Shown in pieces: positions 10,439 through 23,129 of a DNA stretch of 64,000 bases (within the stretch, counting starts at the first letter, position 1; each line of letters opens with the position of its first letter). A program made the position numbers and the translations under genes. The DNA is from Ryuthela nishihirai (Eukaryota > Arthropoda > Arachnida > Araneae > Heptathelidae), in contig JAWZYU010000009.1 in NCBI GenBank assembly GCA_038380435.1, positions 66,741,901-66,805,900 on the forward strand. The letters are read 5' to 3'. The notes beneath the pieces are model-generated. The model ran no database searches and had not been told where the DNA came from. It saw nothing but the letters and a program-made list of their open reading frames with translations.

Positions 10439-11718
10439 CAGTGCTGTCAAACTTCTCTAAGACACGGGTCATTTTTTTCTTTTGCCAATATTTCGCGGGC
10501 CAAAAAAAGAATAGGATAGGACAGGTATTGAAAAGTCAGTTCATGTCACCTCAAAAATTATTTTATTTATACGGAAAATAATAAGTCATAATAAACTTCA
10601 AGAACCTCAAAAATTATTTCATTTATACGAAAAATAATAAGTAATAATAAACCAATATAAATTTTCTAAACCTTAACAAATATTTAATAAATTTAATGGG
10701 AGCATTGTGGCCGTAATTGTTGGGCAATAATTTCTTTTACGTCCACATCGATATTTGTTGTTGCGAGCCGAAGTATATGTTCAAGTATTGGGTCTTTCAA
10801 GCAGTTTCTGTATCTTGATTTTATATGTTTCATATCAAAAAATGCGCGTTCACAGATATATGTAATTCGGAACATAGAAATTATTTGGAGTCTAAAATAA
10901 ATTCGTGCTGTCGTTAGATGCAATAATTGGGTCGACCTGAAGGTCACATAATTCCATTTTATATTTAGGATCTAGGGTGCTAGTATCAATATTTAATGGA
11001 TTACTGAATAAATTTAAACTTTGCTTAAGGTCATCAAATTGAGAAAATCTTCTATTAAAATCTTCAATTAGGATATCTATTTTAGGAACAAATTTTTCGA
11101 GATTAACTGTTTTACTAAGTTGCTTCATTTCTTCGTAGAACTCTTTACACGTTTCAAAATGAATTAAATTGTTCTTGAGGCATTTTCTGGCACTCAACCA
11201 GCGAATATTGCTATGTAAAAGCAGATCGCCATACTCAGCATGCACTTCGTCCAAAAAAGTTTTAAATTTTCTGTGTGTAAGAGAACGATTTCCGCCACGA
11301 ATTAAATTGGTAATTTTGACAACCTTTTCCATTACGTCGTTTAGTCTCAGCGAAATGCCACACAATGTCTCCTGGTGCACAATACAGTGCAACATTCGAC
11401 AATGCATGTCATATGCATTCGCAGTGAGAGCGATTCGTGCTGTCGTTAGATGCTTCTTATTACTGCAGCTTCATAAAAACATTTGTTTGATGACGCCGCA
11501 CCGCTCTTAAAAGGTTTTACAAGTTTGCCGATCGGCTTAAGCATGTTTTGTAAATTTTATAGAATGAGCAAGTTAAAGATTGCATATCAAGGAAAGTAAT
11601 ATAAGTTGACAAAAAATTATAAAGTGGAAGACATATTTATTTAAAATTTCAAGTAAAAACTTCATGTTGTACGCGGGCCACAAAAATTCTTCTGCGGGCC
11701 GCTAGTTGGACAGCGCTG
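10439..11718 (-). mobile_element. hAT element, internally deleted, with 8-bp target duplications
   Basis: Left end CAGTGCTGTCAAACT and right end (reverse complement) CAGCGCTGTCCAACT form short inverted repeats typical of hAT elements. The flanks GTCTACAC (10,431-10,438) and GTCTACCC (11,719-11,726) are an 8-bp target duplication with one difference, as expected for hAT insertion. At about 1.28 kb it is too short for a full transposase. A tandem duplication of about 56 bp lies at 10,547-10,655. Confidence 0.92.
10690..11407 (-). pseudogene. hAT transposase, C-terminal half, frameshifted
   Basis: The minus-strand frame 10,892-11,407 carries CIVHQETLCG, an acidic/Phe-rich stretch and HSNIRWLSARKCL, matching the hAT core seen in Charlie/ZBED/GTF2IRD2-like proteins. 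The frame 10,693-10,947 overlaps it in another phase and carries ICERAFFDMKHIKSRYRN followed by LEHILRLATTN, the C-terminal dimerisation region. The BED zinc finger and the N-terminal half are absent. The frameshift joins two segments that would be continuous in an intact protein, so this is a remnant and not a working gene. Confidence 0.88.
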
Positions 11719-11726
11719 GTCTACCC

Positions 11727-13555
11727 TCATTCGTATTCGATATTTTGATATCTGTTAATTTTGTATATTTTCAAGCCACATTTTAATAACTTTAAAAAGT
11801 TACCTTATATATTGCTGCGAATTTTAAAATGGATAGGCACTGAGCGTGAGTACTAATAACTATATTTTCAAACCAATTACAATACAATGCAAAGTGCTAC
11901 AAAAATATGGAAGAAGTATTTTATAAACAAATTAACTACTATCATACATGTTATTAACCTTTTGTATAGAGCATACAATATCAGCTCTGTCTGTTGTACT
12001 AAAATACTACCTCTTCATTTTGTTTACCATGTCACTTGAATAACTTCACACGTAAACAAATTCTCGTCCTGTGCTAGTTCACTAAACATTTGTTACTAAC
12101 AACAGAAAACAAATACCCGCGCAAACACTAATAAATATACTAATTATTTTCACTTAACGCGCAACTTACACTATCTGAATGTCCTTTCAGATATCGCAAC
12201 TTTAACACACATCACTGCTATCTTTTTTATTCTTGTGAATCGTTCTAAGTTCCAATTCGTTGGCTAAATTTAACCTCACGCAGAAGCACACGCGAGTGTT
12301 CAAGTCACGTTAAGTCATGCTCGTTTATCTGTCGTAACAATATTATTCATTTAAGACAATGTTTTAAAACATTTGCACGATTTATAACATTTTTAACCTG
12401 CCGGTTTTGAAAAATTAGGCTTTACTCAGTTTTGCATTCCCTTTCATTACCTCTCGCTTTCCCCATAATTTGTCACCCACTCCGCTTTGCAAACAATGAC
12501 ATTTACCAACACAAGTTCCTTAAACTACTTCTAAAGCATTTCACCCGAAAACATAATCCAAATTGCATAGTCGAAGACAAAACACAGGCAACGACTAATA
12601 CAATTTTAATAAGTTTATTTACAGAAACTCTTTAGTTCGAAGTTTTAAATGCGAGTTACATTTTCATTCAAAGTGCAGTTAGGAATAAACATAATCTAAA
12701 CAACATTACATCTCTTTCTAACAGACCAACTTTCGCTCTATCCATCGTTACATTTGTGCGATTATGCACTTAAGACTCACGTTCTCAATTAAATATGCGA
12801 ATAAATGTGAACTGGAGATAAAAGACACTAAGGTGGTTGAAAGTGAAGGAGTTAAAGCATTGCTCTTCATCTTTTACATCAGATCTTAATGATGTGCAAG
12901 CCATCCCTTTGGAAAGAGAGGGAAAGAACAACAGCAACGAGCAAAGGTCCCCTAGGAAACGTTACATAAAGGAAATGGCTACAAAAAAAGCACTCTTTGC
13001 TCTTTGCATTTCGCTTCGAGTAAAGGATGCATTACGATGAGTTGGAGTGGCGGCTTTGAGTATTAAAATGAAGTATCAGACAAGTGTGCGATCTGGTCTG
13101 CTGATGATTCATATCTCTGCAGTTATGTCTTATGATGGCGACACTAAAGAGCTTTTGTTGTAGTCGTTGTTCTTGCTGTCATGAATTCAGAGATGTCGCT
13201 TTTTAGGTATTAGCAGAGGTTTAGGTTTTTATCGAACGTGTACCTTGTGAGGCAATTCGCAAATCATCTGTTTTCGTCAAGGTGCGTCGCGGGATGAGTT
13301 CATTTTTCAGAGCTGCGGGCAACATTGCTTCTCCTCATATTTATCGTGATTTGGTAGAGAAAATGAAACGATGACTGTGGAACCATTCAACTCGTAATTT
13401 CTTTAAAGAAAAATGACTTTTTTAAATTGCGAATGTTGTTGAAAACCAAAATTCACCTTTGTGCTACTTTTAAAAACCCCATTTGTAGCGGGGAGGGTTA
13501 ATATACACTAAACCCTGAATTTTCGCGGTTATGCTTTTTAAGGATTTTCCTTTTT
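11727..13555. other. Spacer, no gene recognised
   Basis: Short frames at 12,432-12,635 and 12,837-13,040 have no recognisable similarity and no exon-like context. Nothing else is seen. Confidence 0.5.
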
Positions 13556-13559
13556 GCAA

Positions 13560-13900
13560 AACACACTTGCTATTGGCTGTTTCGGTTTTTGAGGTAATGC
13601 TTTGTGGCATATACACCATATTCACTCTGAGTTATTTGAGGGTAATATTTAGTGACAAATAATTGATATTAACTCTTTCGGTTATTTGAGGGTAATGTTC
13701 TGTGACACATACTTACTACTCGCGGTTTCAGTTATTTGAAGATAATGCTTTGTGGATTCGCTGTTCCGATTATTTTATGATAATATTTCGGAGCACATAT
13801 TTCCTATTAATGGTTCCAGATATTTGAGAGTAACGTTTTGTGACATATACTTACTATTTGCGGTTTAAGTTTTTTTAGAATAATATTCTGTGGCACACAG
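13560..13900. repeat. 50-bp tandem repeat, about 7 diverged units
   Basis: The landmark (G)TTATTTGAGGGTAAT starts at about 13,584, 13,631, 13,681, 13,731, 13,768, 13,818 and 13,868, giving spacings of 47, 50, 50, 37, 50 and 50. Each unit continues TTTTGTGACACATACTTACT or similar. It has the form of an old minisatellite. Confidence 0.85.
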
Positions 13901-14474
13901 GATTAATAAATTAATGCACAGCGGATTTTGCTATTTCATGGAAAATTTTGTAGCATATACTTGGAATCAATATTTTATTACTCTCTAGCTCTACTTTTCT
14001 CCGGATAAAATACAATCTTTTATTATGCCCTTGCTCTTTTTTCCGCAGACGTAATTCTGTATATTGTTATAGTTTTTATCAGAACATCGGAAATTTATCT
14101 TTCAAGCTTTAAAGCTGCACTTTACTCCTGAAGATAGAACGTTAGAGTTGAGCAGAAAAACCAGTTAACATGGGGCTCGCTAATCGTTTTAATAATAGAT
14201 TCGCTGTATTCGAGCAAAAATAAGCGGGATTAAAAATTAACCGGAATCATAAGTTTTAATTGCGCTGAATAAGTAGCCGTCATTAAATGCTACACATCTC
14301 TTCTGAAAATTTTATTGAGTGATATTATTATCTCAATATTTTAATATAAGTTAATTTTAATAAAATTAATTACTTCTGGTTTTCACAATGGGCTCTCGCG
14401 AGCTCCTTAAACAGTTTTTCATTGCACAATTTTTGACAAAATACGAATAGTCAATGATTTCAATATATATATTT
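13901..14474. other. Spacer
   Basis: AT-rich DNA without a recognised feature. Confidence 0.5.
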
Positions 14475-15041
14475 ATATACACTAAGTGATCATTGAATTA
14501 TGACCACCTTACCTCATATTATGTCAAAGGGGTGCTAACTCGATAATCTTTAACTTTCAAAATAAGCTTCTTATGGGAAAATGTCACTAAAGGTATACAT
14601 AATATCACAATCGAATCTATCTAAATTTCGTTTTTCGAAACATTATTTCAGTATTTAAACACTTCGGAGCAGCAATGTGTTTTAAGAAATTTATCAAAAC
14701 ATTAAACGAATATTGGAATTATTTACACACATTTTTAAAATACGTAGTTATTTATGAAATGGTTTGAAATAATATATCTTATTTCAGTTTCAATAACTTC
14801 AAAGGCAAATCATTTTGTCTAGCATGGCTCTTACTAAACTTCCGTAAAACTCTTTAAATACCGAATAATATTGTTGGAAATCGATGTGTAGATGGAATTG
14901 ATTGCAATCTTCAAATTACCTTTAATCATATTTTTACATAAAACGCTTATTTTAAAAGAAAAATCTCAAAGTTTTTGCACCATTGGAGAGGGGGGGGGGG
15001 GTTAAAATTCAGTGATCACTCAATGATCACTCAGTGTATAT
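14475..15041. mobile_element. Fold-back DNA element (family F, 567 bp) with Tc1-like end
   Basis: Left end ATATACACTAAGTGATCATT is the inverted match of the right end AATGATCACTCAGTGTATAT with one difference, and TA-rich flanks are present. Just inside the left end, TATGACCACCTTACCTCATA resembles the Tc1-like element at 3,591 (TGTGACCACCTACCTAATAT). The internal AATGTCACTAAAGGTATA and CAGTATTTAAACACTTCGG segments are shared with the elements at 8,321 and 21,685. No coding capacity. A 12-G run lies at 14,990-15,001. Confidence 0.82.
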
Positions 15042-16580
15042 ATTTCTCACTAAGTATTAACTGATTCACTAAGAATTTGTCCTTTTAAGTAACACGACAG
15101 TTTATGGCACTTTTGTGACGTTTTCTATGGGTGTGCAATGATAGTATGATTTTTATATCTTTAAATATTGAAACGGTTAAAGATATTGAACACGTGAGGA
15201 ACAATGAAAATGATACTGTTGTACTATGTGACACTCAAGATATTGCACAGAGTGTGAATTATGTCATTTACGATTTCGAACACGATGAACTTTAAAAAAG
15301 AAAAAAATAAAGTTGTAGTTCGGAAAACGGGTGTGAAGGAAAAAGAGGTTTATCTTAGTTTGTGGCGTTAGTCTAAAGAAAAAAAGTTTCCTTTGGTGTG
15401 CGAATGGAAGTGCTAAAAGAATAATTTTCATTTAAAAGTAATTACAGAAAGAAAGTAATAAGGTTTTTAACCTGTGTAAAATGAGACAATTTAATTTGTG
15501 TTGTTTGCGGTGATATATCGAAGTGGTAAGATAAGTCTTAGTTCGAAGTACAACAGCAATGTATCTGTATCGCATATTATGCTATTACTTTAAAAACTGC
15601 TATTTAAACAGTGAAGTGTGATTAGTAAGATTTCTGCTTATACATTGATTTGTGAATCAGTTTCCAAATGTGCTTGGTTTTAACAAATAGTTTAGTAATT
15701 ATGATCACATGATCATTTAATACTGATAGACAGCATTTTGGTGTTGAGTGTGACTAATACAGACATTTGTTTGTGATTTATGTAATTTTATTGCCTTAGT
15801 TATTAAATCAGTTTGTTAATTTATTTCGAATTCACGCTCAGTTGCCAAATATTCAAATACAACTAAAATGTGTACGATATCAAGGAAGAATGGCAGTTAA
15901 TGCATAGATGCTTGAGCCATTATTAAACATTAAAACTGAGCTCCAAAACATTTCACCATGATAAGAAAGCAAATAGAATTTTCATGCTTAAAGCCGGAAT
16001 TTCCAGCAGATGTTTGGCGACGACATGAACCTGTGTCTGACGAGTGTGAACATCTCTTTCACTTTATTTCCTAGTTTGCCCGCTGGGGGTGTAATGCCAA
16101 TTAATTAACTGCTGCTGCACTATATTTAAGCTAAGCTGGTGAAGGAAGTAAAATGATTTTAATATATCTCCAAAGTTTTACAGTTAATGATGTTAATGGA
16201 AATAATTATTGTGCAGCAATGCAATAGACCTGATGGTCCAATTGGCAGTATTGAACCACACATGCGATCTGGATGACATTTCTGCATTATTCTGTTTTAT
16301 TGCAAGTAGCATAGAGATCGGATTTTCTTTAATACATAAGAAGTGAATAAATAAATGAAGAAAGAACTTTGTGTTGTTCGGTTTATACAAATCCTGCATA
16401 GAGAGTCACGCTTAACTAACTACGGTGAGAAGGCAGTCGTCCACGTGATTCACAGAAAAAAAATATTTTTCTTACCTTTTCGCTTCTGAAATCTTGCCCC
16501 AGTTGTAAATTTATTTTTTTGTCAGCGGTTTTTTGGAAAAATTTTAAGCTTCTCCTGCTTACAAAGACAGCGATCTGTTT
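15042..16580. other. AT-rich spacer, no gene recognised
   Basis: Contains no open frame with recognisable similarity and no repeat beyond simple AT richness. Confidence 0.5.
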
Positions 16581-16593
16581 CCTAGGTCAAAAA

Positions 16594-16961
16594 TGGCGCA
16601 GGGATCGGCTCATTCGGTAGAGCGCTAGGCTCCTAATCTACAATTCACAGGTTCGAGTCCCAACTGTGGCGCAGCTGAGATTTATTTATGCTAGTCCCCA
16701 CCCTGCCTTCGGTGCGATAGATGACACCGTTCTGCTTGGAGAAGCTGCCGTCTCTCTGATGGGATGTAAAGCCGTGGCCCAATGTGCGGTGAGAGCGAAA
16801 CCCTGTGCACGTTAAAGAAGACGCTGGATGGCCATGACGGGAGGTTACCATATGTTACCTAACAATGTCCAGTGGGTCCCTTTCTCCAACATTCTCTGAG
16901 CCCTTAGGGTTCTTGTGACTAAAAAAGTGCCACTAAAAGATAAAATAAAAACCCACTCTAA
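16594..16961 (+). mobile_element. SINE-A copy, near full length
   Basis: Box A-like GGCTCATTCGGTAGAGCGC and box B-like GGTTCGAGTCCC head the element, followed by the central domain and a tail ending ACCCACTCTAA. An imperfect target duplication is seen: CCTAGGTCAAAAA at 16,581 and CCTAGCTCAGAAAAA at 16,962. Substitutions are spread throughout, suggesting an older copy. Confidence 0.9.
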
Positions 16962-16976
16962 CCTAGCTCAGAAAAA

Positions 16977-19076
16977 AAGGCTGTCAAGTTTTCGATAATC
17001 ACTGATATTACTAATTCCATTATGACAATAATTTAATTAAGAGGATGTTATTCCTTGTAAGGGAGAGTTTAGTTTGCGAAAATCGTGAATAAATTTTAGA
17101 CGAACTTTTATTATATATTTTCCTTTTAGTGAATAACAATCATTGTATACGTTATGATTGGTGTTCGAGATAAATTGCTATTACTCTTAAGTATTCCAAC
17201 TTCTATAATTCTTTATCTGCTTAATGAATATTGCTGAAATTCAATATTTAGAGTTGATTTAGTTTTTTAATTAACAGTCCTTAACTTCAGTTTCATTTCC
17301 CTCAAAAGTCAGTCTTCAAGATATTCAGTTTTAAATGCGGCATTCCTTAAAAATGAGTACGGAGTTGAGAACGAATTGAATCAATTTTGTGTGAATCAGT
17401 TGAATCAATTTTGTTTTCTTCGATATGTTAGGCGAAAACACCTGTCTGCATTCGCTGTTGCAGCTATTGGGTGACTCCTTGATGGACTTCCGGAAACTCT
17501 ATTTGTTTCTCGAAACAATTGCCATAGCCTGTAGATTACAGAAAGGTGAACTTTAGTCATAAATCTCAGTAGATTACAGAAAGATTGAGCCATATCGCAA
17601 CCTCTACTTGTGGCCGGTCTACCCCCATATCGGGCTTTAAGATAAATGTTTATGTTTCATTGTGCAACAGAAATTGTCTTTCAGCGAACAGATTGCCAGC
17701 CAAACGTCGAATGACGCAGAGACGATTCCAGAACACTTATCAAGAGAATGCGATATGCATTTGTTCATGCCTTCAATTACATGTGATCATCATATTCAAA
17801 GACGTTATACACCTATTGCACTTTATTTTGGTTGCATTCTATCGAAGACGTTTTGAACGATTTCGAAACATCACGAAAGTCCCTTTAAATTCTAAGGCAG
17901 TATATAGTAATTCCTCCGAACAAAATGGAAGAATAATTATACCTTAATTTGAAATTTATCATGAACCTAATTGATAAACTCAGACATAAGTTTAACTATC
18001 AAAGATTTTAAACCGGTAAGTACAGCAGAGTTGAGGGATAGTCCTACATCACCGTGAAACTTTATTCGATTATTGGTTACTAATTTATCTTCATTTATAG
18101 TCTTCCAGCTTCGAAAATCCGAATTTTTCTCGTTTTATTACAACCATGAAAACGTACACCAGATTAAGTTTCCTTTAACTTTAATGGCAATAGGGTTTGA
18201 CTGTTTTAACCATTTCCATTTGCAACAAACTTCAAGAAAAAAGAGTATAGAAGAATAATTTTGATTTCCAGTACAGTAAATCTTTTCTGTTCGTGAGAGT
18301 TAATTCTTTGGAAACGGCAAGAAGACTTTACAATACAAAAGAGGACCTTTCAATGTAGTCACAATAAAAGGAATAAATAGAGATACACAATGACATTCAT
18401 TTTTCGCTCCACGTTATTTAACAAGAAAAGAGCTTTTGTCTTATCTTTGTCGTCTGTAGATATTAAACTTTTTTTGTTAAAAGAGAGATAAAAAAATTCA
18501 TTTCAGTTTGGAAAAATACTAATAAAAATTACTCTTCTCTTTTTCCGAATTTCTCATTAGTTTGAATTTACATCGTTAAAAAAAAGTTCTAATGTAGGAA
18601 AATATGTAATATTTCAGCTCTCGTGGTAACTTGAACGTGCTTGTGCCGCCATGGAAATATGGTCGCTAAGGGGTTTGAACTATAGTGTTACTTTAACTTC
18701 CCCCCGCTGCAAACCTGACCTTGAAGAATTTTTCGCAGAGTCAATGAGGTTTCAAAGAGGTCACCTCGCATACCATAAGTAGGCTTCAAGTGCCACAGAT
18801 GTCAAATCTCTTACGCTGACTCTATATCGGATTCTTGTATTTAAAAGGTGTAGCACCGTTTCACTCTCCGTTCAATGAATGAATGCACCACTGAAATAGC
18901 AGTGCACTCCATCATTTTTTTAAGACAAATAGATTGTAGTGAACATGGGAGAGTAGTAGAATTCTACCTCGAAATACGACATAAATTATCCCATAATAGG
19001 AAAGGGTAATTAGAGGGGTATAATAATTTTCCATCTTCTCAGCTATTGATGGGAAAGGTACTACATATTTTAAATA
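16977..19076. other. Spacer, no gene recognised
   Basis: Overlapping short frames at 17,585-17,947 were examined and show no recognisable domain. A short direct repeat GTAGATTACAGAAAG lies at about 17,531 and 17,571. Confidence 0.5.
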
Positions 19077-19083
19077 CAAGAAT

Positions 19084-19479
19084 TTGGTGGAGGGGTGGGG
19101 GTGGCTTAGTCGGTAGCGCGCCAGACTCGTAATCTGTAGTTCCCAGGTTCGAGTCCCAGCTGGGTCAGCGTTGAGATTTATCTCCGCAAAATTCCCCGCC
19201 CTGCCCACGGTCAGTAGGGGACACCGATGGGCTTGGAAAGGCGGCCGCCGTCCGTCGGATGGGACATTAAGCCGTGGCCCCGTGTGCGGGAGAGCCATAC
19301 CCTGTGCACGTTAAAGAACACGCTGGATGGCCTTGACGGGAGGCTACCATCTGTCTCCCAACAGCTGTTCCAGTGGGGTCCCTCCCCCAACTTTCTCCGA
19401 GCCTTCGGGGTCCATGTGACCTGGCCATTTAGCCCATGGTGTGCAAAAAAGTGCCGCTCAGAGGTAAAACAACCCAACC
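19084..19479 (+). mobile_element. SINE-A copy, full length, close to consensus
   Basis: Intact order: GGTGGCTTAGTCGGTAGCGC (box A region), GGTTCGAGTCCC (box B), GAGATTTATCTCCGCAAAA, the central CCGTCCGTCGGATGGGAC and GTGCACGTTAAAGAACACGC, then the tail with GTGCAAAAAAGTGCCGCTCA and AACAACCCAACCC. A short target duplication, CAAGAAT, is at 19,077 and 19,480. In place of an anticodon it has CGT. The 128- and 88-codon minus-strand frames here are artefacts. Confidence 0.94.
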
Positions 19480-19486
19480 CAAGAAT

Positions 19487-21684
19487 CTGATGTCAGATCA
19501 ACATAGAAGAGTTGACTTCTGTGACATTTAAAGTCCAATTATGGTATGCAAAGTGACCTCGGTAAAGACACAGTGACTCTGTAAGACCTTTAGTTTTCTA
19601 ATAATTTTGACATCCAGTTTTCTATTTTATTTTGATTATAAGTCATTAGTTGCAAATAATTTGTACGCAAATTAGAATATTATTTCTCTGATCCTAATAG
19701 TCTTATACGTAAGTTAATATATAATTATAAAAGCAGTTGTTTATGTGTGTCTGTGGTCGCGATAACTGTTCACACATAAACGTTAAGAACTTGTAATTTT
19801 GATAGACGCTGAAGCATAGCATGAAGATGTGCAGTGCAAAATGTTAACTCCATGGATTCAATAGCTGGTTCAAAAACAATATTTTAGATAGATATTAATA
19901 GATCTTTAGACTATCCTTATTTCTTGCTGAACTTATTCTATTAAGTAACGTATGATGACGTAAAACATAGGCAGATTTCAAACCCAACAGACCCATTAGT
20001 GACGTACGATGTAATTCGATTAAAAATCGCTGTTGCTTCAGAATTGGTTAGCTGTTAGTAAATTCAGTTTACTAGAAAGAAAAATAAAGAATCAAGTTTC
20101 ACTGGAATATGATGCATTATTTTAATCTGATAGATATAAAGATTAAAAAATAAGTTTTCATGTTTGTTTTTCAGCGAGAAAATTCATTTCTAACAACACT
20201 AAAACGAACGTTACTTTCTAGTGGCATAGTCTAATATTTAAATAAACTTTCAGCTCTCATTTCTGTTTTATACAGAAATCATCTTTCAAGGAACAATTCT
20301 CGAATTCAAAATATTATTCGGCATTTGAAATTTTATGCTTATAAAAAAATTTCAAATGATCATGTTTTCTGAAAAACGCAGACAATATTAAAAGACTAGA
20401 GTAAAGCCGGGAAAATTTACTAGCACAAAATATTTTATTTTTCTCAAGTTGACTTTAAAAATTCCTTGCTTAAATGCATGTTAGATTTATTTGATATTAT
20501 AAGGAATAAAAATGTGATTTGCCGTCTAAGCTTTTCAATTTGCCGTTTAAGATTTTCAATTTGCCAGTTGTAAAATGATTCAGTTTATAAATAAATAAAT
20601 TATCATTCAAGAGATAATTTATTTATTTTATTCACATAGGTGTGGCATAAAATTGTCAGTATTTATTCACTCTGCTAAATTATCTGCACATCAAAACAAT
20701 ATTCCTCATTTAAATGTAGTTAAATATCAGTTTCTTAATTTAAAATGTTTTTACTGTTTTATTAAACAATTAAGGGTTAAAGAAAAATAATGCGCACCAA
20801 CAGGTTTTATAAAGAATAGCAGCCACCAGAATTTAAAATTTATTTTTAACGATAATTAAAAATGCAAACAATGTACTGAAAATCATGCTTTCGCTCTACC
20901 TGTGCCAGAGAGTAAAAATTCAGCTTTTAGAAAATATTTTTGCCTCCATTTTGTAAAGAAAGATTTAATGTTGTCCCTGGTTTTATTTTACTGTTTTATT
21001 AATCATAGATTATTTAATGGTTATGAAAATCCGTATTAGAAACTGCTAACTATGAAATATATTATGATATACAGTATACACGAATAGTGAAAAGTTTTAA
21101 GTAAGCAAATTTTTTGAAAACGAATTCATTAAATTTATTCTTCATTTTCAACTTTAAAAGACTTTGAAAACTATATTTAATAAATTCGTTAATTAATTAA
21201 CGTATTAAATATAATTAAATTTATTTTGCAATAATTATCTCAGAAACCTTTTAAAAATAAGTTTCTTTATAAATACTGATTAAAAGCACATTTATTGAGT
21301 CAACGATTTAATATTAGATTTAATATTCTTTTGCGTTATTTAGCTTTGTAAAAAAGTTTTCTGAATGAAATGATTAACACTGTTTTTAAATGTTCTTGCG
21401 TTCTTAACTCTAAAAATATTGCTTGACTATGGTTAAAGAGTAAGATTTAAGATGATTTGATTTAAATATACAGACCTTCCTTTTAGTGGTATTATTTCGT
21501 AAAATTTTGAGAAGTTGCATAGCTTTGAATTCGACTTTCCACTGATTCATTGGATTGAGAGTTTTGCTTATTATGTCACTCATATGTATATAGAAACATG
21601 AGAACCGGCAGAAATGTTTATAGGGGGAGGAGTAAATTTGTTTCAGGGAGGGGTAAAATATTTCGAGCGGGGAGAAAAAATATT
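19487..21684. other. AT-rich spacer with a small palindrome
   Basis: No gene is recognised. At 20,515-20,575 a 21-bp unit (GCCGTCTAAGCTTTTCAATTT) is repeated about 2.5 times, and at 20,589-20,632 TAAATAAATAAATTATC faces its complement around an 8-bp loop. Confidence 0.55.
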
Positions 21685-22250
21685 CTGGTTTCCATAATTT
21701 AAGGAAAATTTCTATGTTAGATCAATGGGAAGATAACGTCAGAGCTCTATAACTTTTAAAATAAGTTTTTTGTTTCGAAAAATGTAATTGCAGATAAAGA
21801 TCTCAATCAAATAAATCAATATCTCGATTTTCAACAATATTCGTTCAGTATTTAATGAGTTATGGACGTATTTAGTGATAACAATGCCAGCCAGAAAAAA
21901 AATTGACTTCAGAAGTTAATTAAAACTGAGTAATAAATATTGTATCAAAGTTTTTAATAAAATAAGTTTTTATTTTAGAACTCTGCGTAAAGAATTCTTT
22001 CATTATTCATCAGTTTTGTATAAGTTTCTTAAGACCGGTATTGCTGTAGTTAAATATTCAAATTTCCACAACTCATTAAATACTGAACGAATATTGTTGA
22101 AAGTCGAGATATTGATTTATTTGATTGAGATCTTTATCTGAAATCACATTTTTCAAAACAAAAAAAAAACTAATTTTGGAAGTTATAAAGCTTTGACGTT
22201 AGCTTCCCATTGACTTAACATAGGAATTTTCGTTAATTTATGGAAACCAG
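21685..22250. mobile_element. Fold-back DNA element (family F, 566 bp)
   Basis: The ends CTGGTTTCCATAATTTAA and TTAATTTATGGAAACCAG are inverted, with one mismatch. The arms are long: TCGATTTTCAACAATATTCG and GTTCAGTATTTAATGAGTTA recur as reverse complements at about 22,070-22,110. No coding capacity. Length and interior order match the copy at 14,475. Confidence 0.88.
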
Positions 22251-23120
22251 TGTAATTAAGGATGCCGAAAACAAAGCGAAAGGAATTTATTATTGAAAAT
22301 ACACGTAAAAGTGCTTTTTAATTATAATAAATAAACAAAATACTTCCAACAACAAAAGAAAGGGTAAAAAAAACCCAAAAATTTGCATTTCTTTAAAGAA
22401 AAATAAAAGAACAACATTAAAATTTGGTAGAACTGAAATTATTTAACTTAATTTTCGATCAAATTTTCCAGGAGGAGCAATTGTCCTTCTTGCCCTCCCA
22501 CAAGCCGGTGCCCATGCGTAGAATATGAGAAATTGTATAGGAAAGAAAATATAGAAGTGCGAACAGTTTTGTGAGAAAATCTAGATTCTGTAATGAAGAA
22601 GATGCTATGCGAGAAAGCCGCTCACAAACCCTCCAAAAGTAAGGGGCATTTTCAGGTGGTTGAGTGTCTTGCACCATTGGCCACCAGCAGATGGAGTCGC
22701 AAAATCTGTTTGCAGCTGAACAGTCCTGCACATGAAATCTCTTGTCTACTGTGAAACAGAACGTTGAAAAAAATGCGACACACCAGGAGAATTAAAGAGC
22801 TTATTTGTGCTAGAAATCTGATATTTAGGCAATACGACTATATGGTTGTGGGTTTGTCATTGATATATGATGGTCAATGATTTGCATTGATAGTAAAGAT
22901 CTTTTTCCCCACCTCCTAAGGGAGGGAAAACATTTCGACGAAAAATTGAAAACGTGCATTTCATATTTGCTAGAGGAAATTTAGCTATTTTTGTATTTTC
23001 CTTAGAAGTAATTTTTTCTAGAATAAAAATGCAATTCCTAGATTAACCAATATAGTAAAATAGACTATTAGAAAGTGTACGTACTACAGAAAAAGCTGGT
23101 TAGATTGAGTCAAATGCTCT
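22251..23120. other. Spacer
   Basis: A 90-codon minus-strand frame at 22,459-22,731 is Cys- and Trp-containing but matches no family I know. No splice or promoter context supports it. Confidence 0.45.
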
Positions 23121-23129
23121 CTCTGTAAC

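Noticed and set aside
19100..19165. Apparent tRNA with CGT at the anticodon position
   Set aside because: Head of SINE-A; repeated many times with the same body and without a closing acceptor stem.
18912..19298. 128-codon minus-strand frame
   Set aside because: More than half is SINE-A sequence read in reverse; no domain in the rest.
22459..22731. 90-codon minus-strand frame with several Cys and Trp
   Set aside because: No recognisable motif or context; could be chance in a less AT-rich patch.
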